A stretch of DNA of 64,000 nucleotides, taken from assembly GCF_003987225.1 (NCBI RefSeq), contig NZ_PIPX01000001.1:496001-560000 (forward strand). The letters are read 5' to 3'. The position numbers were made by a program, and so were the translations under genes. Positions 1-8,567 of the stretch are shown one piece after another. Positions within the stretch are counted from its first letter, which is position 1, and each line of letters begins with the position of its first letter. Source of the DNA: Pseudidiomarina homiensis (GTDB lineage: Bacteria > Pseudomonadota > Gammaproteobacteria > Enterobacterales > Alteromonadaceae). The notes under the pieces are model-generated. The model saw nothing but the letters and a program-made list of their open reading frames with translations, was not told the origin of the DNA and searched no databases.

Positions 1-509
1 TCGGCACGCTCTTGCTCGGCGAGCGCTACTTTAAGCGCAGCCTTCGCCTGTAGATAGGATGCTTCTGCTTCATCATATTCTTGTTGGCTAACCGCTTTTT
101 GTTGCAAAAGGTCTTGTAAACGATTAAATCGGGCACTACTTGCAGCCAGCGTGGCTTCAGCTTGAGCGACAGCAGCTTCGGCAGCGCTTAAGTCAGCTTG
201 ATAAGTTGATGCATCAATCTGGTACAGTGACTGTCCAGCTTCAACGGTACTACCTTCAGTAAAAAACTTCTGTTCTAAAATACCGCCAACTTGCGGTCGC
301 ACCTCAGCAGTACGAAACGCGGTAGCACGACCAGGCAAAGTCACCTGTAACTCGACATTTTCGGGTTGTATCGTGACGACACCCACTGTTTGCTGTTGTT
401 GTGCTTGCTGTTGCTGTGCAGCACCTTCGTTACTATCGCTGCAGCCACTGACAAATAGGGCGCTCGCCAAGACAGTTGCCGCAATCGGTGATAGGGTACG
501 TTGACGCAT
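1..509 (-). CDS. RND efflux periplasmic adaptor (AcrA/MexA type), N-terminal part
   Basis: The 169 visible residues begin with a lipoprotein signal peptide (lipobox LFVSGC), so the protein would be acylated and anchored in the periplasm. A short Gln-rich linker follows, then a lipoyl-like beta segment and the start of an alpha-hairpin (EAAVAQAEATLAASSARF), the usual order of membrane-fusion proteins that join an inner-membrane RND pump to a TolC-type channel. The gene reads out of the left edge, so the C-terminal part and the pump gene are not seen. An AcrR-like operator lies 48 bases upstream of the ATG, which supports an acrA assignment. The protein could equally be a MexA/VexA-type paralogue; substrates cannot be told from this part. 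Confidence 0.88.
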   Translation of the reverse strand, partial: MRQRTLSPIAATVLASALFVSGCSDSNEGAAQQQQAQQQQTVGVVTIQPENVELQVTLPGRATAFRTAEVRPQVGGILEQKFFTEGSTVEAGQSLYQIDASTYQADLSAAEAAVAQAEATLAASSARFNRLQDLLQQKAVSQQEYDEAEASYLQAKAALKVALAEQERA

Positions 510-557
510 TAAAATCTACCTCATACATTTAGGGTGCGTAGTTTAGGTGCTCAATTA

Positions 558-581
558 TACATACATACATGAATGTTTGTA
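558..581. promoter_or_regulatory. AcrR/TetR-type operator upstream of the efflux adaptor
   Basis: The arms TACATACAT and ATGTTTGTA (8 of 9 positions symmetric) are separated by six bases. From memory, about 20 of 24 positions match the Escherichia coli acrAB operator bound by AcrR. The site lies between the adaptor gene and the divergent unknown gene at 633, so a TetR-family repressor could control both. No such repressor is in the window. Confidence 0.65.
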
Positions 582-632
582 AGTGCGGATCACATATTTA
601 TTGGGCTTACGTTCACTTATTGGTAAAAGTTT

Positions 633-1085
633 ATGTCATCGACCTTTCGTAAGAGTTTAATTGCTGGAATTGCTGTTTTTTGTCTCGGTTTACTCGCTAT
701 TTGGTGGTGGCAGGGCGCATCGACTGAGAAGGGCTCGCGCGAACGCAATGCGCAATATACCGAGCTTCTTGAATTATCGGGCCAACTCAACCGTGATTTA
801 CCTCGTCTTTTAGATCGTCAAACGCGTTTTGAGCGCGCTGAAGTGGTGAATTATGGTATGCGTTTCTATTACAGCTTAGTCAGTGTTGATCGCTTTAATC
901 ACGATGAAGCTGAGATTGCACAACAAGTTGAGCCTCAGTTACGCAATGCTTACTGCAATGATGAAAATTTAGCCTTCTACCGAGAACGCGCTGACTTCAT
1001 CGAATTCCAGTATTTAGATCAAAACGAATTAAAGATTTTTCATTTTCGCTTTAGCCCTGCCGATTGTAGGGCTACAAAGGGGTAG
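633..1085 (+). CDS. Membrane-anchored protein of unknown function
   Basis: The 150-residue protein has one N-terminal hydrophobic segment (about residues 9-27, IAGIAVFCLGLLAIWWW) preceded by positive charges. This predicts a single-pass inner-membrane protein or an uncleaved signal anchor with a soluble periplasmic domain. The domain has two cysteines (in the YCNDEN and DCRATKG segments) that could form a disulfide. I do not recognise the family. The gene starts 51 bases after the AcrR-like operator and ends 5 bases before the M28 peptidase gene, so it is probably co-transcribed with that gene and DedA. No strong ribosome-binding site is visible before the ATG, so the start is moderately sure. 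Confidence 0.7.
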   Translation: MSSTFRKSLIAGIAVFCLGLLAIWWWQGASTEKGSRERNAQYTELLELSGQLNRDLPRLLDRQTRFERAEVVNYGMRFYYSLVSVDRFNHDEAEIAQQVEPQLRNAYCNDENLAFYRERADFIEFQYLDQNELKIFHFRFSPADCRATKG

Positions 1086-1090
1086 ATAGT

Positions 1091-2461
1091 ATGAAGTTAA
1101 GTATCTCTATGGCATTACTTAGCAGCGTTGTTTGTAGTGCTGCTTTCGCGGCAAACCCTAGTTACCACGAGCAAGAAAAACTCCACGATATCGCTGCGGC
1201 GGTATCGCCTGAGCGTATCGAACAGGACATCACCAAACTTGTCAGTTTTGGTACGCGGCACACGTTATCAGAAACTGCGTCTGATACCCGTGGCATAGGC
1301 GCAGCACGACGTTGGATCAAAGCTGAATTTGATCGAATTTCAGAAGCTTGTGGTGGTTGCTTAGAGGTTTATTACCAGAGCGAGGTCATCAGTGGTGAAA
1401 CGCGTATTCCTGAGCCGACTGAGGTCGTCAGTGTGATTGCGGTTCAGCGCGGCGCAGTTGACCCAAGCCGCTACGTAATTATGTCCGGTGATATCGATTC
1501 ACGTGTTTCTGATGTTATGGACGCCACCTCCGATGCTCCCGGCGCAAATGACAATGCTTCGGGTGTGGCCGGCACACTCGAGGCAGCCCGAGTACTTAGC
1601 CAATATGAATTTGCCGGAAGCATTGTTTACGCTGCATTGGCTGGCGAAGAGCAGGGTTTGTTCGGCGGCAGAATTATGGCTGAGCAAGCGCAAAAGGATG
1701 GCTGGCGTATCAAAGCCGTGTTGAACAACGACATGATCGGCAACATCGAAGGTATCAATGGTGTCGTGAATAATACCACCGCACGTATTTTTGCCGAAGG
1801 CACCCGCATGAACGAGACGGAGTCCGATGCTCGCCGGCGACGTTTTACGGGTGGTGAAGTAGATTCGCCAAGCCGCAACGTAGCGCGTTATATCGATTGG
1901 ATGGCCGATCGTTATATCCCGAACCTCGATACCATGGTCATTTATCGCCTTGACCGTTTCGGTCGTGGCGGACATCACCGACCCTTCAATGACCTAGGTT
2001 ATCCAGGTGTGCGTATTATGGAAACCAACGAGAATTATCACCGCCAGCACCAAGACTTACGCGTCGAAAACGGTATCCAGTACGGTGATACCTTGGACGG
2101 GGTTGATTTCGATTATGCGGCTAAACTTACTGCGCTTAACGCCGTTTCGTTGGCAAGTATGGCGTGGGCTCCAAGTCCACCGGCCGAAGTGCAAATCAAA
2201 GGTGCTGTTAGCCCAGACACAACATTGTCGTGGCAAGCACCGAGTAATGCCGAAGCTGATTTAGTTGCTGGTTATCGCATCTATTGGCGTCACACGGATG
2301 CTCCTAATTGGGAGTTCAGTCGTGATGTTGGCAAGGTGACGGAATACACCCTCGAAAACATCGTTATCGATAATTATTTCTTTGGCGTCGCAAGCGTCAG
2401 CCAAGACGGTTTTGAGAGTCCTGTTGTGTTCCCAGGAGCCGCTGGAGCCTTCGGTGAATGA
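1091..2461 (+). CDS. Secreted M28 family zinc peptidase with C-terminal Fn3-like domain
   Basis: A signal peptide (residues 1-20, cut after AAFA) sends this 456-residue protein to the periplasm or outside. The M28 aminopeptidase core is seen from the metal-binding GANDNASG (Asp154), the GEEQG pair (Glu186-Glu187), NNDMIG (Asp214) and the late NENYHRQHQD segment. The first metal ligand, normally His in a GHxDS motif, reads SGDIDS here, so Asp133 takes the His position. Residues about 365-450 form a fibronectin-III-like domain (TLSWQAP, AGYRIYWR). It starts after a GGGG-type ribosome-binding site and overlaps the next gene by ATGA. Its likely role is release of amino acids from peptides; substrate range is unknown. 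Confidence 0.87.
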   Translation: MKLSISMALLSSVVCSAAFAANPSYHEQEKLHDIAAAVSPERIEQDITKLVSFGTRHTLSETASDTRGIGAARRWIKAEFDRISEACGGCLEVYYQSEVISGETRIPEPTEVVSVIAVQRGAVDPSRYVIMSGDIDSRVSDVMDATSDAPGANDNASGVAGTLEAARVLSQYEFAGSIVYAALAGEEQGLFGGRIMAEQAQKDGWRIKAVLNNDMIGNIEGINGVVNNTTARIFAEGTRMNETESDARRRRFTGGEVDSPSRNVARYIDWMADRYIPNLDTMVIYRLDRFGRGGHHRPFNDLGYPGVRIMETNENYHRQHQDLRVENGIQYGDTLDGVDFDYAAKLTALNAVSLASMAWAPSPPAEVQIKGAVSPDTTLSWQAPSNAEADLVAGYRIYWRHTDAPNWEFSRDVGKVTEYTLENIVIDNYFFGVASVSQDGFESPVVFPGAAGAFGE

Positions 2462-3060
2462 ACCCCGAGCCACCTAAAAGTAATAACGCTCAGGCCAATA
2501 AGTGGCTTGAGCGTATTTTAGAATCCAAGCATATATTGTGGATGATTTTTGTCCTTTCGATGTTGGAAGCAACGATCATTCCCATTCCCCTCGAATTAGT
2601 GCTTATCCCGTTACTGCTGCACGAACGTGAACGCTGGTTTGCGGTTGCGACCGCGACCCTTGCTGGTTGCTTGATCGGCGCCAGTATCGGTTATGGTATT
2701 GGGCTGTTTTTATTCGATACTGCTGGCCAATGGTTACTCGAAACGCTGAATTATCAAGATTCCTTTAATGAATTCAAAGCCGAATTTAATGAGGATGGTT
2801 TTGTAACGTTATTGCTGGTTGGGATCACGCCGATTCCGTTTCAAGTCGGAATGCTAACCGCTGGCAGTACGGGTTATCCATTTCTGTTGTTTTTATTAGC
2901 CGCAGTTATTGCCCGCGGCATACGCTACTATGGCTTAGCCGTATTAGTAAATTGGCTCGGCGAGCGCATTCTCGCTTGGTGGCAAAAGCAGCAGAAACGC
3001 CTCGGGTGGGGCGTTTTAGTAGCTGGTATCGCAGTCTATTTAATCGTTATTTTTGTTTGA
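2458..3060 (+). CDS. DedA/VTT-domain membrane protein (YqaA type)
   Basis: This 200-residue inner-membrane protein has four to five hydrophobic stretches and the VTT features: an early IPIPLELVLIP segment after the first helix, a glycine-rich GCLIGASIGYGIG helix, and the GITPIPFQVGMLTAGS re-entrant segment. DedA relatives are linked to lipid scrambling or carrier recycling and to membrane potential homeostasis; YqaA is a short branch. It starts inside the stop of the M28 gene (ATGA), so translation is coupled. It ends 9 bases before the end of the convergent ArsA-like gene. Confidence 0.82.
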   Translation: MNPEPPKSNNAQANKWLERILESKHILWMIFVLSMLEATIIPIPLELVLIPLLLHERERWFAVATATLAGCLIGASIGYGIGLFLFDTAGQWLLETLNYQDSFNEFKAEFNEDGFVTLLLVGITPIPFQVGMLTAGSTGYPFLLFLLAAVIARGIRYYGLAVLVNWLGERILAWWQKQQKRLGWGVLVAGIAVYLIVIFV

Positions 3061-3069
3061 CGTTAGCCA

Positions 3070-4098
3070 TCACAAAGGCTGTAACGGGTTGTCAGCGATG
3101 GCCTCAATTAATTGCTGCAAGCCTTGAATACCATCCAAATCACGCGCAAACAACGGTAGAAAGGCGCCCGGTAGCTGCGCGAATACTGTTTTAATTTGCT
3201 TGCGATAGAGCTCTTCTTGTTGCCGCCGTAATGCCATAAATTCACCTTCGACGTGTTCTGGAAGGTTGCGATTAATCCATAGTCCTGCGAGCGGTAAACC
3301 TTGCTCTGTCAATTGACGCACGGCGCGTTCTGTTTCCAGGATCGGCAGTTTTTCGGGGGTCAAGACGAGGGCGATGGCAGTTTGTTGCGGATTTTTAATG
3401 CTATCGCGGGTGCGCTGGAAAAGCTGCTGTCGGTGGCGTAGGCGTGCAGCGATCGCTTGATTACGTTCGGAAAGATCAGGTACATCGTGCTGTTTAGGCT
3501 CCGCTAAAGGATGGTGCGGTGCGCGTTGACGAGATGATGATAAGTGATCTACTACGCCTTGCAACTGTCGTGCTTTATCTGACGTTTGTAGCATGCCTTG
3601 GGTCCAGGCTGACATTGCCTCAGGTAGTGTCAGTAAACGTAGCGTATGGCCAGTGGGGGCAGTGTCAAAAATAATTAAGTCATAGCCGCGCTGCTCGCGT
3701 TCATCGATGAGTCGCGCAATACTCTCGAGGATCGCTGCTTCTTGCGTACCCGGCGACTGTGCGGTGAGCTTTAACTGCTTTTCAATTTGTGGATAGAGCG
3801 TCGGCTTCACTAAGCTTTTCATGCCTGCTAATACATCAGCAATGTGCTGTTCTACCTGACGATCGGGATCAATTTCCAATGCATCTAAATTGGCGATTAA
3901 CGGGCTTATTTCTGCGCCAATCGGTTGCGCGAAAGCATCACTTAAACTGTGCGCAGGGTCAGTTGAAACCACAAGTGTCTTGCGACCACTGTGGGCATGG
4001 TGGAGTGCCAAAGAGGCAGCAATAGAAGTTTTGCCGACGCCACCTTTACCACCGACAAAGATGACTGCCGGTGGCGCGTGCAAAAGGTCAATGGTCAT
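3070..4098 (-). CDS. ArsA/GET3-like P-loop ATPase
   Basis: The 342-residue protein belongs to the SIMIBI class of ATPases. It has the deviant Walker A GGKGGVGKTS near the N-terminus, a switch I DPAHSLSDAF and a switch II DTAPTGHTLRLL. These are signatures of ArsA (arsenite efflux) and GET3/TRC40 (tail-anchored protein targeting). No clear arsenite-binding Cys triad and no ars genes are seen, so arsenic export is not supported. I chose the ATG at 4098 because it shares its A with the stop of the upstream gene (TGATG), a typical coupling arrangement; an ATG three codons earlier is possible. It is the last gene of a CstA-CC-protein-ATPase cassette and may work on its small partner rather than on arsenic. 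Confidence 0.87.
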   Translation of the reverse strand: MTIDLLHAPPAVIFVGGKGGVGKTSIAASLALHHAHSGRKTLVVSTDPAHSLSDAFAQPIGAEISPLIANLDALEIDPDRQVEQHIADVLAGMKSLVKPTLYPQIEKQLKLTAQSPGTQEAAILESIARLIDEREQRGYDLIIFDTAPTGHTLRLLTLPEAMSAWTQGMLQTSDKARQLQGVVDHLSSSRQRAPHHPLAEPKQHDVPDLSERNQAIAARLRHRQQLFQRTRDSIKNPQQTAIALVLTPEKLPILETERAVRQLTEQGLPLAGLWINRNLPEHVEGEFMALRRQQEELYRKQIKTVFAQLPGAFLPLFARDLDGIQGLQQLIEAIADNPLQPL

Positions 4099-4370
4099 CA
4101 GCAGCACCGAAACTCGTCAAAAGGCGAGTGCTCCATTCCCATACGCAAGTGCCACTCATGGAATTGTTCTAATAAGAGTGGCTGCAGCTCAAGCGTGTAA
4201 TAACTTGCCGGATTTGGAATTCCCATCATTTCTGAGTACACGTAGAGCATAAATAAATCCTCTTGCTCACGCTTTGCCCGCGCCACCGCAGCGCGGTAGG
4301 GCGCATTGTAGTACTCGTTCGCAAATTGGCTGGCCTGTGCCAGCCAACCTTTAATGGCTTGAATTCGCAT
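4098..4370 (-). CDS. Small cory-CC-star type protein ending in Cys-Cys
   Basis: The 90-residue, charged, helical protein ends in PFDEFRCC, with two cysteines as the last residues and no other Cys. The terminal pair, length and position between a CstA-type carrier and an ArsA-like ATPase fit the family I know as cory-CC-star proteins, whose function is not established. Tyr- and Met-rich helices (NEYYNAPYR, MLYVYSEMMG) carry no membrane segment, so it is probably cytosolic or membrane-associated. The start overlaps the carrier gene by 20 bases and the stop overlaps the ATPase start. The Cys-Cys end could be a thiol, metal or lipidation site; that is inference. Confidence 0.75.
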   Translation of the reverse strand: MRIQAIKGWLAQASQFANEYYNAPYRAAVARAKREQEDLFMLYVYSEMMGIPNPASYYTLELQPLLLEQFHEWHLRMGMEHSPFDEFRCC

Positions 4371-6027
4371 TTTCTTTGCGTAACCGATTTAAGGTAGACC
4401 CAGCCTCCAGAGCAATCCAGATTGCGGCGATCAGCACCAACAAGTCAAGACTGAATAAGAACCAGTCGGATGCCTCATAGAAGCCTTTAAGTTGAATGAT
4501 TAAGGCAAAAATAGTCATAATCAGCAGGAATATTAATGGCAACAACGTTACATACATTGGCCGTTTGAGTTTAACCAACATCGTTGTGATAACCAGCAGC
4601 GTTAGGCCAGCCAGTAGTTGGTTAGTGGTACCAAATAACGGCCAGATCGCTAGGCCACCAGAACCATCAGCACCACCTGCACCAAAGGCAAGCAATAAGC
4701 ATGAACCAACAGCGAGTAGGGTGGCTGGGGCCGCCTTTTCCATCCACTGAATATTATAAATAGAACCCCATTCTTGGAAGATATAGCGCTGTAAGCGTAA
4801 ACCGGTATCCATAGTGGTTCCCGCAAAAAGTACTGCCATTACGGTTAGCAACGTTTCCGCAATACCAACGTTAAAGCCAAGGCCTTCTTGCAGAATACGT
4901 GCGCCGCCAGATACAAACGCGGTAACCCCGCCTTGACCAAAGCTATGATAGACCGCTTGCCAATCGGCGAGAGTTGCAAAGCCAGCGGTGACTGCAATGA
5001 TGGTGGCCAACGATAACGAGCCTTCACCAATTGCACCGAAGTAGCCAACAAAACGCGCATCAGTTTCTTTATCGAGTTGCTTCGAAGTCGTTCCCGATGC
5101 GACCAAACCATGAAAGCCAGAAATTGCGCCACAAGCAATGGTAACGAACAATAACGGGATCAGTGACGGAGTGCCCTCAGGAGTGTCTGAGTTGAACGCC
5201 GGCGCTACCAACTCAGGTCCACTAATCAAGACTGCGCCATAAATTAGAATCAGGCCAATGAATAATTGTAGGCCGTTAATGTAATCGCGAGGCTGCAACA
5301 ACATCCACACTGGCAACAATGAAGCAATAGCGGCGTACAAGAAGAGGATAAGAATCCACGTTGCATTATCTGATAACCCCATTATCGTCTCGGGCAATGC
5401 GAGTGGTGCTTCAGGGCCAGCTACGATTAAAGCATAAAGGGCGATGACACCAAGTATCGAGACGGTACCTAGGTTGAGCCATTTGCGGAAAATAAATTGA
5501 CCAATAATGAGTGCGACAAAAATAGCGCCCCAAACCGGAACGACCGAACTCGGAAAATTAATCAGTAACCCAGAAATAGCTGTAGCGAATACGGCATTGA
5601 CCATCAGCAATACCAAGAAAATGACAATCATAAATAAGGACTGCGAACGTTTACCTACCACGTCGCCAGTCAACGCACCGATTGAACGTGCGCGGTTGCG
5701 ATTCGACGCCCAAATAGCTCCAGCGTCATGTACGCCCGCGAAAAAGATAGTACCGAAAATTACCCATAAAAACGCTGGTACCCAGCCCCAAATCACCGCG
5801 ATAGCAGGGCCAATAATGGGTGCCGCGCCCGCAACAGAGGTAAAGTGGTGTCCCCAAAGAACGTATTTGTTGGTGGGAACAAAGTCGACGCCGTCTTCAA
5901 ACTCATGGGCTGGAGTGCGAAAATTCGGATCGAGCTTATAGATCTTTTCGGCTACAAATTTGGAGTAAAAGACATAACCGAGAAACATACCGCCTAAACC
6001 GAGTAACATCAGTAAAATAGCGTTCAT
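4351..6027 (-). CDS. Short CstA-family carbon-starvation carrier
   Basis: This 558-residue polytopic inner-membrane protein has the CstA signatures: HHFTSVAGAAPIIGPAIA near residue 60, FAGVHDAGA near 97, the SGFHGLVASGTTSKQL region mid-protein and FGTTNQLLAGLTLL late. CstA relatives import pyruvate or peptides during carbon limitation. It is shorter than the roughly 700-residue E. coli CstA, as in a separate branch of the family. An AAAGGTG ribosome-binding site precedes the ATG. It heads a three-gene overlapping cassette with the CC-protein and the ArsA-like ATPase. The substrate is inferred only from the family. Confidence 0.9.
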   Translation of the reverse strand: MNAILLMLLGLGGMFLGYVFYSKFVAEKIYKLDPNFRTPAHEFEDGVDFVPTNKYVLWGHHFTSVAGAAPIIGPAIAVIWGWVPAFLWVIFGTIFFAGVHDAGAIWASNRNRARSIGALTGDVVGKRSQSLFMIVIFLVLLMVNAVFATAISGLLINFPSSVVPVWGAIFVALIIGQFIFRKWLNLGTVSILGVIALYALIVAGPEAPLALPETIMGLSDNATWILILFLYAAIASLLPVWMLLQPRDYINGLQLFIGLILIYGAVLISGPELVAPAFNSDTPEGTPSLIPLLFVTIACGAISGFHGLVASGTTSKQLDKETDARFVGYFGAIGEGSLSLATIIAVTAGFATLADWQAVYHSFGQGGVTAFVSGGARILQEGLGFNVGIAETLLTVMAVLFAGTTMDTGLRLQRYIFQEWGSIYNIQWMEKAAPATLLAVGSCLLLAFGAGGADGSGGLAIWPLFGTTNQLLAGLTLLVITTMLVKLKRPMYVTLLPLIFLLIMTIFALIIQLKGFYEASDWFLFSLDLLVLIAAIWIALEAGSTLNRLRKENANSSH

Positions 6028-6148
6028 GTGACACCTTTTTGGTTTATGATGAGGTACAAAACGTCCTTTTTATTGCGCCAGATCATAAGCTCAACGGCGC
6101 AGGTACAACATTCGACAAAGGTCTAGTTTCATCAGCTCAAGGATAGTT

Positions 6149-7975
6149 ATGTTTCGTTGGTTTGAAAACCGTTTAGATCCATTCCCGCCGATTACCGGTG
6201 AGCAACCGCCCAGTTCGTTGATTGCTTTTTGCCGTTATTTCACCCGTGGTGCATGGCCGTATATCTTTACCACTGGTGTGCTGATGACGTTGATCGCACT
6301 GACTGAGGTATGGTTGTTCAGCTTTATTGGCAATATTGTCGATTGGCTGAGTGTACAGTCACGCGAAACGTTTTTTACTGAACAGAAGTGGTGGTTGATT
6401 GGTATGACCGCTATCGTGTTGTTGGGCTTGCCTTTGCTGGTTGTTTTGCATTCGTTAGTAACGTACCAATCATTGCTGGGTAACTATCCGATGCGGATCC
6501 GCTGGTTGGTGCATAACTACCTACTGCGCCAGTCGCTGACGTTCTATCAAGATGAGTTTGCTGGACGAATCGCTACTAAAGTGATGCAAACTGCGTTGGC
6601 TGTACGTGAGAGCGTCATCAAACTCTTTGATGTGCTGAACTACGTCAGTGTTTATTTTATCGGTACGGTGGTGATTGTCGCGAGCGCAGACTGGCGTTTG
6701 GCCATGCCTTTGTTGGTGTGGCTGGGTTGTTACCTAGTATTATTACGCTACTTTGTGCCACGTTTAGGGCAAGTTGCGACGCGTCAAGCTGATGCGCGGT
6801 CGGTTATGACCGGACGCGTCGTCGATAGTTATACCAATATTCAAACGGTGAAACTCTTCTCTCATGCGCAACGAGAAAGTGCTTTCGCGCGTGAAGGAAT
6901 GGAACAATTTCTCGGTACAGTACATCAACAAATGCGCTTGGTTACCAAGCTCTATACGTGTCTCTATTTACTCAACTCACTATTACTGTTTTCAGTAGCG
7001 GCATTAGCGATATGGCTATGGCTCGGGGCATTGATAAGTGTTGGCGCTATCGCCGTAGCGTTGAGCTTGGTGTTGCGCTTGTGGGGCATGAGCCAATGGA
7101 TTATGTGGGAAGTATCGGCCTTGTTCGAGAACCTGGGCACGGTGCAAGATGGCATTAAAACGATAGCAGTGCCGCAACACATTACCGATGCGCCTTCGGC
7201 AAAAGCGCTTGCGGTACCTCGCGGTGAAGTTGAATTTGCGCATGTCAATTTTGACTACACTGATGATAAGCCAGTTTTACGGGATTTGAACCTACACATC
7301 AAAGCTGGTGAAAAAATTGGCTTAGTGGGGCGCTCGGGGGCTGGAAAGTCGACTTTGGTCAACCTGTTGCTGCGCTTTTATGAAGTGAATGATGGGCAAA
7401 TCCTGATCGATGGACAAAATATTGCGCAGGTTACGCAAGACAGTTTACGCGAGCACATTGGCATGGTGACTCAGGACACTTCGCTGCTACACCGCTCAGT
7501 GCGCGGAAATATTGCCTATGGCCGTCCCGATGCGACGGACTCTGAAGTTGTGCAAGCAGCGGCGCGCGCGGAGGCAATGGATTTTATTGCCGAACTTGAG
7601 GATTCGCACGGGCGCCGTGGTTATGACGCTCACGTTGGCGAACGCGGGGTGAAACTATCAGGCGGCCAACGGCAACGTATTGCGATAGCGCGGGTGATGT
7701 TGAAAGATGCCCCTCTGTTAATTTTAGACGAAGCTACATCAGCTCTCGATTCCGAAGTCGAAGCAGCGATTCAAGAAAACCTCTACCGACTTATGGAAGG
7801 TAAGACGGTTATTGCTATTGCCCACCGTTTGTCGACCATCGCCGCAATGGATCGTTTAGTCGTGATGGACGAGGGACGTATTATCGAGCAAGGCACTCAT
7901 GCCGAGCTACTTGCGCAGAACGGGCTTTACGCAAGTTTATGGGCGCGCCAATCAGGCGGTTTTATCGCCGATTAA
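6149..7975 (+). CDS. ABC exporter, fused membrane and ATPase domains
   Basis: The 608-residue half-transporter has a six-helix type IV exporter domain (about residues 35-335) followed by a nucleotide-binding domain. Visible motifs are Walker A GRSGAGKS (394-401), the signature LSGGQ (503-507), Walker B LLILDEAT and the switch His in AIAHRLST. It should act as a homodimer exporting lipids, peptides or drugs from the cytoplasm, like MsbA or multidrug half-transporters. It stands alone between divergent cstA and the sigma-factor operon, so context gives no substrate. An AAGGATAG ribosome-binding site precedes the ATG. Confidence 0.92.
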   Translation: MFRWFENRLDPFPPITGEQPPSSLIAFCRYFTRGAWPYIFTTGVLMTLIALTEVWLFSFIGNIVDWLSVQSRETFFTEQKWWLIGMTAIVLLGLPLLVVLHSLVTYQSLLGNYPMRIRWLVHNYLLRQSLTFYQDEFAGRIATKVMQTALAVRESVIKLFDVLNYVSVYFIGTVVIVASADWRLAMPLLVWLGCYLVLLRYFVPRLGQVATRQADARSVMTGRVVDSYTNIQTVKLFSHAQRESAFAREGMEQFLGTVHQQMRLVTKLYTCLYLLNSLLLFSVAALAIWLWLGALISVGAIAVALSLVLRLWGMSQWIMWEVSALFENLGTVQDGIKTIAVPQHITDAPSAKALAVPRGEVEFAHVNFDYTDDKPVLRDLNLHIKAGEKIGLVGRSGAGKSTLVNLLLRFYEVNDGQILIDGQNIAQVTQDSLREHIGMVTQDTSLLHRSVRGNIAYGRPDATDSEVVQAAARAEAMDFIAELEDSHGRRGYDAHVGERGVKLSGGQRQRIAIARVMLKDAPLLILDEATSALDSEVEAAIQENLYRLMEGKTVIAIAHRLSTIAAMDRLVVMDEGRIIEQGTHAELLAQNGLYASLWARQSGGFIAD

Positions 7976-8048
7976 AAAAGTTGGAATAAAAGTACGCGCT
8001 ACGCCGTCTTGATCATGAAAACCTGGTCACAGCTACTGAGCGAAACCT

Positions 8049-8567
8049 ATGACACAACTCGAATCGAATGCTTTACCACACACTATGATGCAGCAACGCT
8101 ATCGTATGATTGCGCCTTATGTTGCCGGTGCACAGGTATTAGCTACGCAATTCATGCGGTGTCCGCAGCGTGGAAAGGATATGGTTCAAGATGCGCTCGA
8201 AAAAGCGCTGCGAACGCAACATTTTCCGCTCGAGAGTAAAGCTAAACCATGGTTTTTGCAGGTGGTACGCCATCGTTGCCTCGACGAGTTACGGCTCTTA
8301 CAACGTCACACCGACGATTCAGTATTAACCGAGCTTGCGACGCAAACGCACGACTCACTGCCGCTCGTTGAGCAGAATCTAGTGCAGAAAGCATTGGCGA
8401 AATTATCACCAGAACAACGTGACTTGCTTGTTCTCCGTGAGTTCAACGATTGTAGTTATGCTGATATTGCTGCGATCGTTGGTATCCCTGAGGGCACCGT
8501 GATGTCACGCCTGCATCGGGCACGTATGGCAATGCGGCAGGCATTGCAACAACTTGGAGAGCGTTGA
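8049..8567 (+). CDS. ECF-type RNA polymerase sigma factor
   Basis: The 172-residue protein has a region 2 core (residues about 25-80, with DMVQDALEKAL and PWFLQVVRHRCLDELR) and a region 4 helix-turn-helix (about 115-165, LSPEQRDLLVLREF and PEGTVMSRLHRAR). It would direct RNA polymerase to a small stress regulon. The stop overlaps the start of a zinc-finger anti-sigma factor by ATGA, the usual arrangement in which the membrane anti-sigma holds the sigma factor inactive. The first ATG in this frame was taken as start; the ribosome-binding site is weak. The target promoters and inducing signal are not visible. Confidence 0.9.
   Translation: MTQLESNALPHTMMQQRYRMIAPYVAGAQVLATQFMRCPQRGKDMVQDALEKALRTQHFPLESKAKPWFLQVVRHRCLDELRLLQRHTDDSVLTELATQTHDSLPLVEQNLVQKALAKLSPEQRDLLVLREFNDCSYADIAAIVGIPEGTVMSRLHRARMAMRQALQQLGER

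Noticed and set aside
1499-1978. 159-codon minus-strand frame inside the M28 peptidase gene
   Set aside because: Antisense of well-conserved peptidase motifs, no plausible domain.
3070-4098. Arsenic resistance operon
   Set aside because: The ATPase is ArsA-like, but no arsB, arsC, arsD or arsR is present and the partners are CstA and a Cys-Cys protein.
5507-5941. 144-codon plus-strand frame within cstA
   Set aside because: Antisense of conserved CstA helices; composition is Thr/Pro-rich as expected for antisense of membrane segments.
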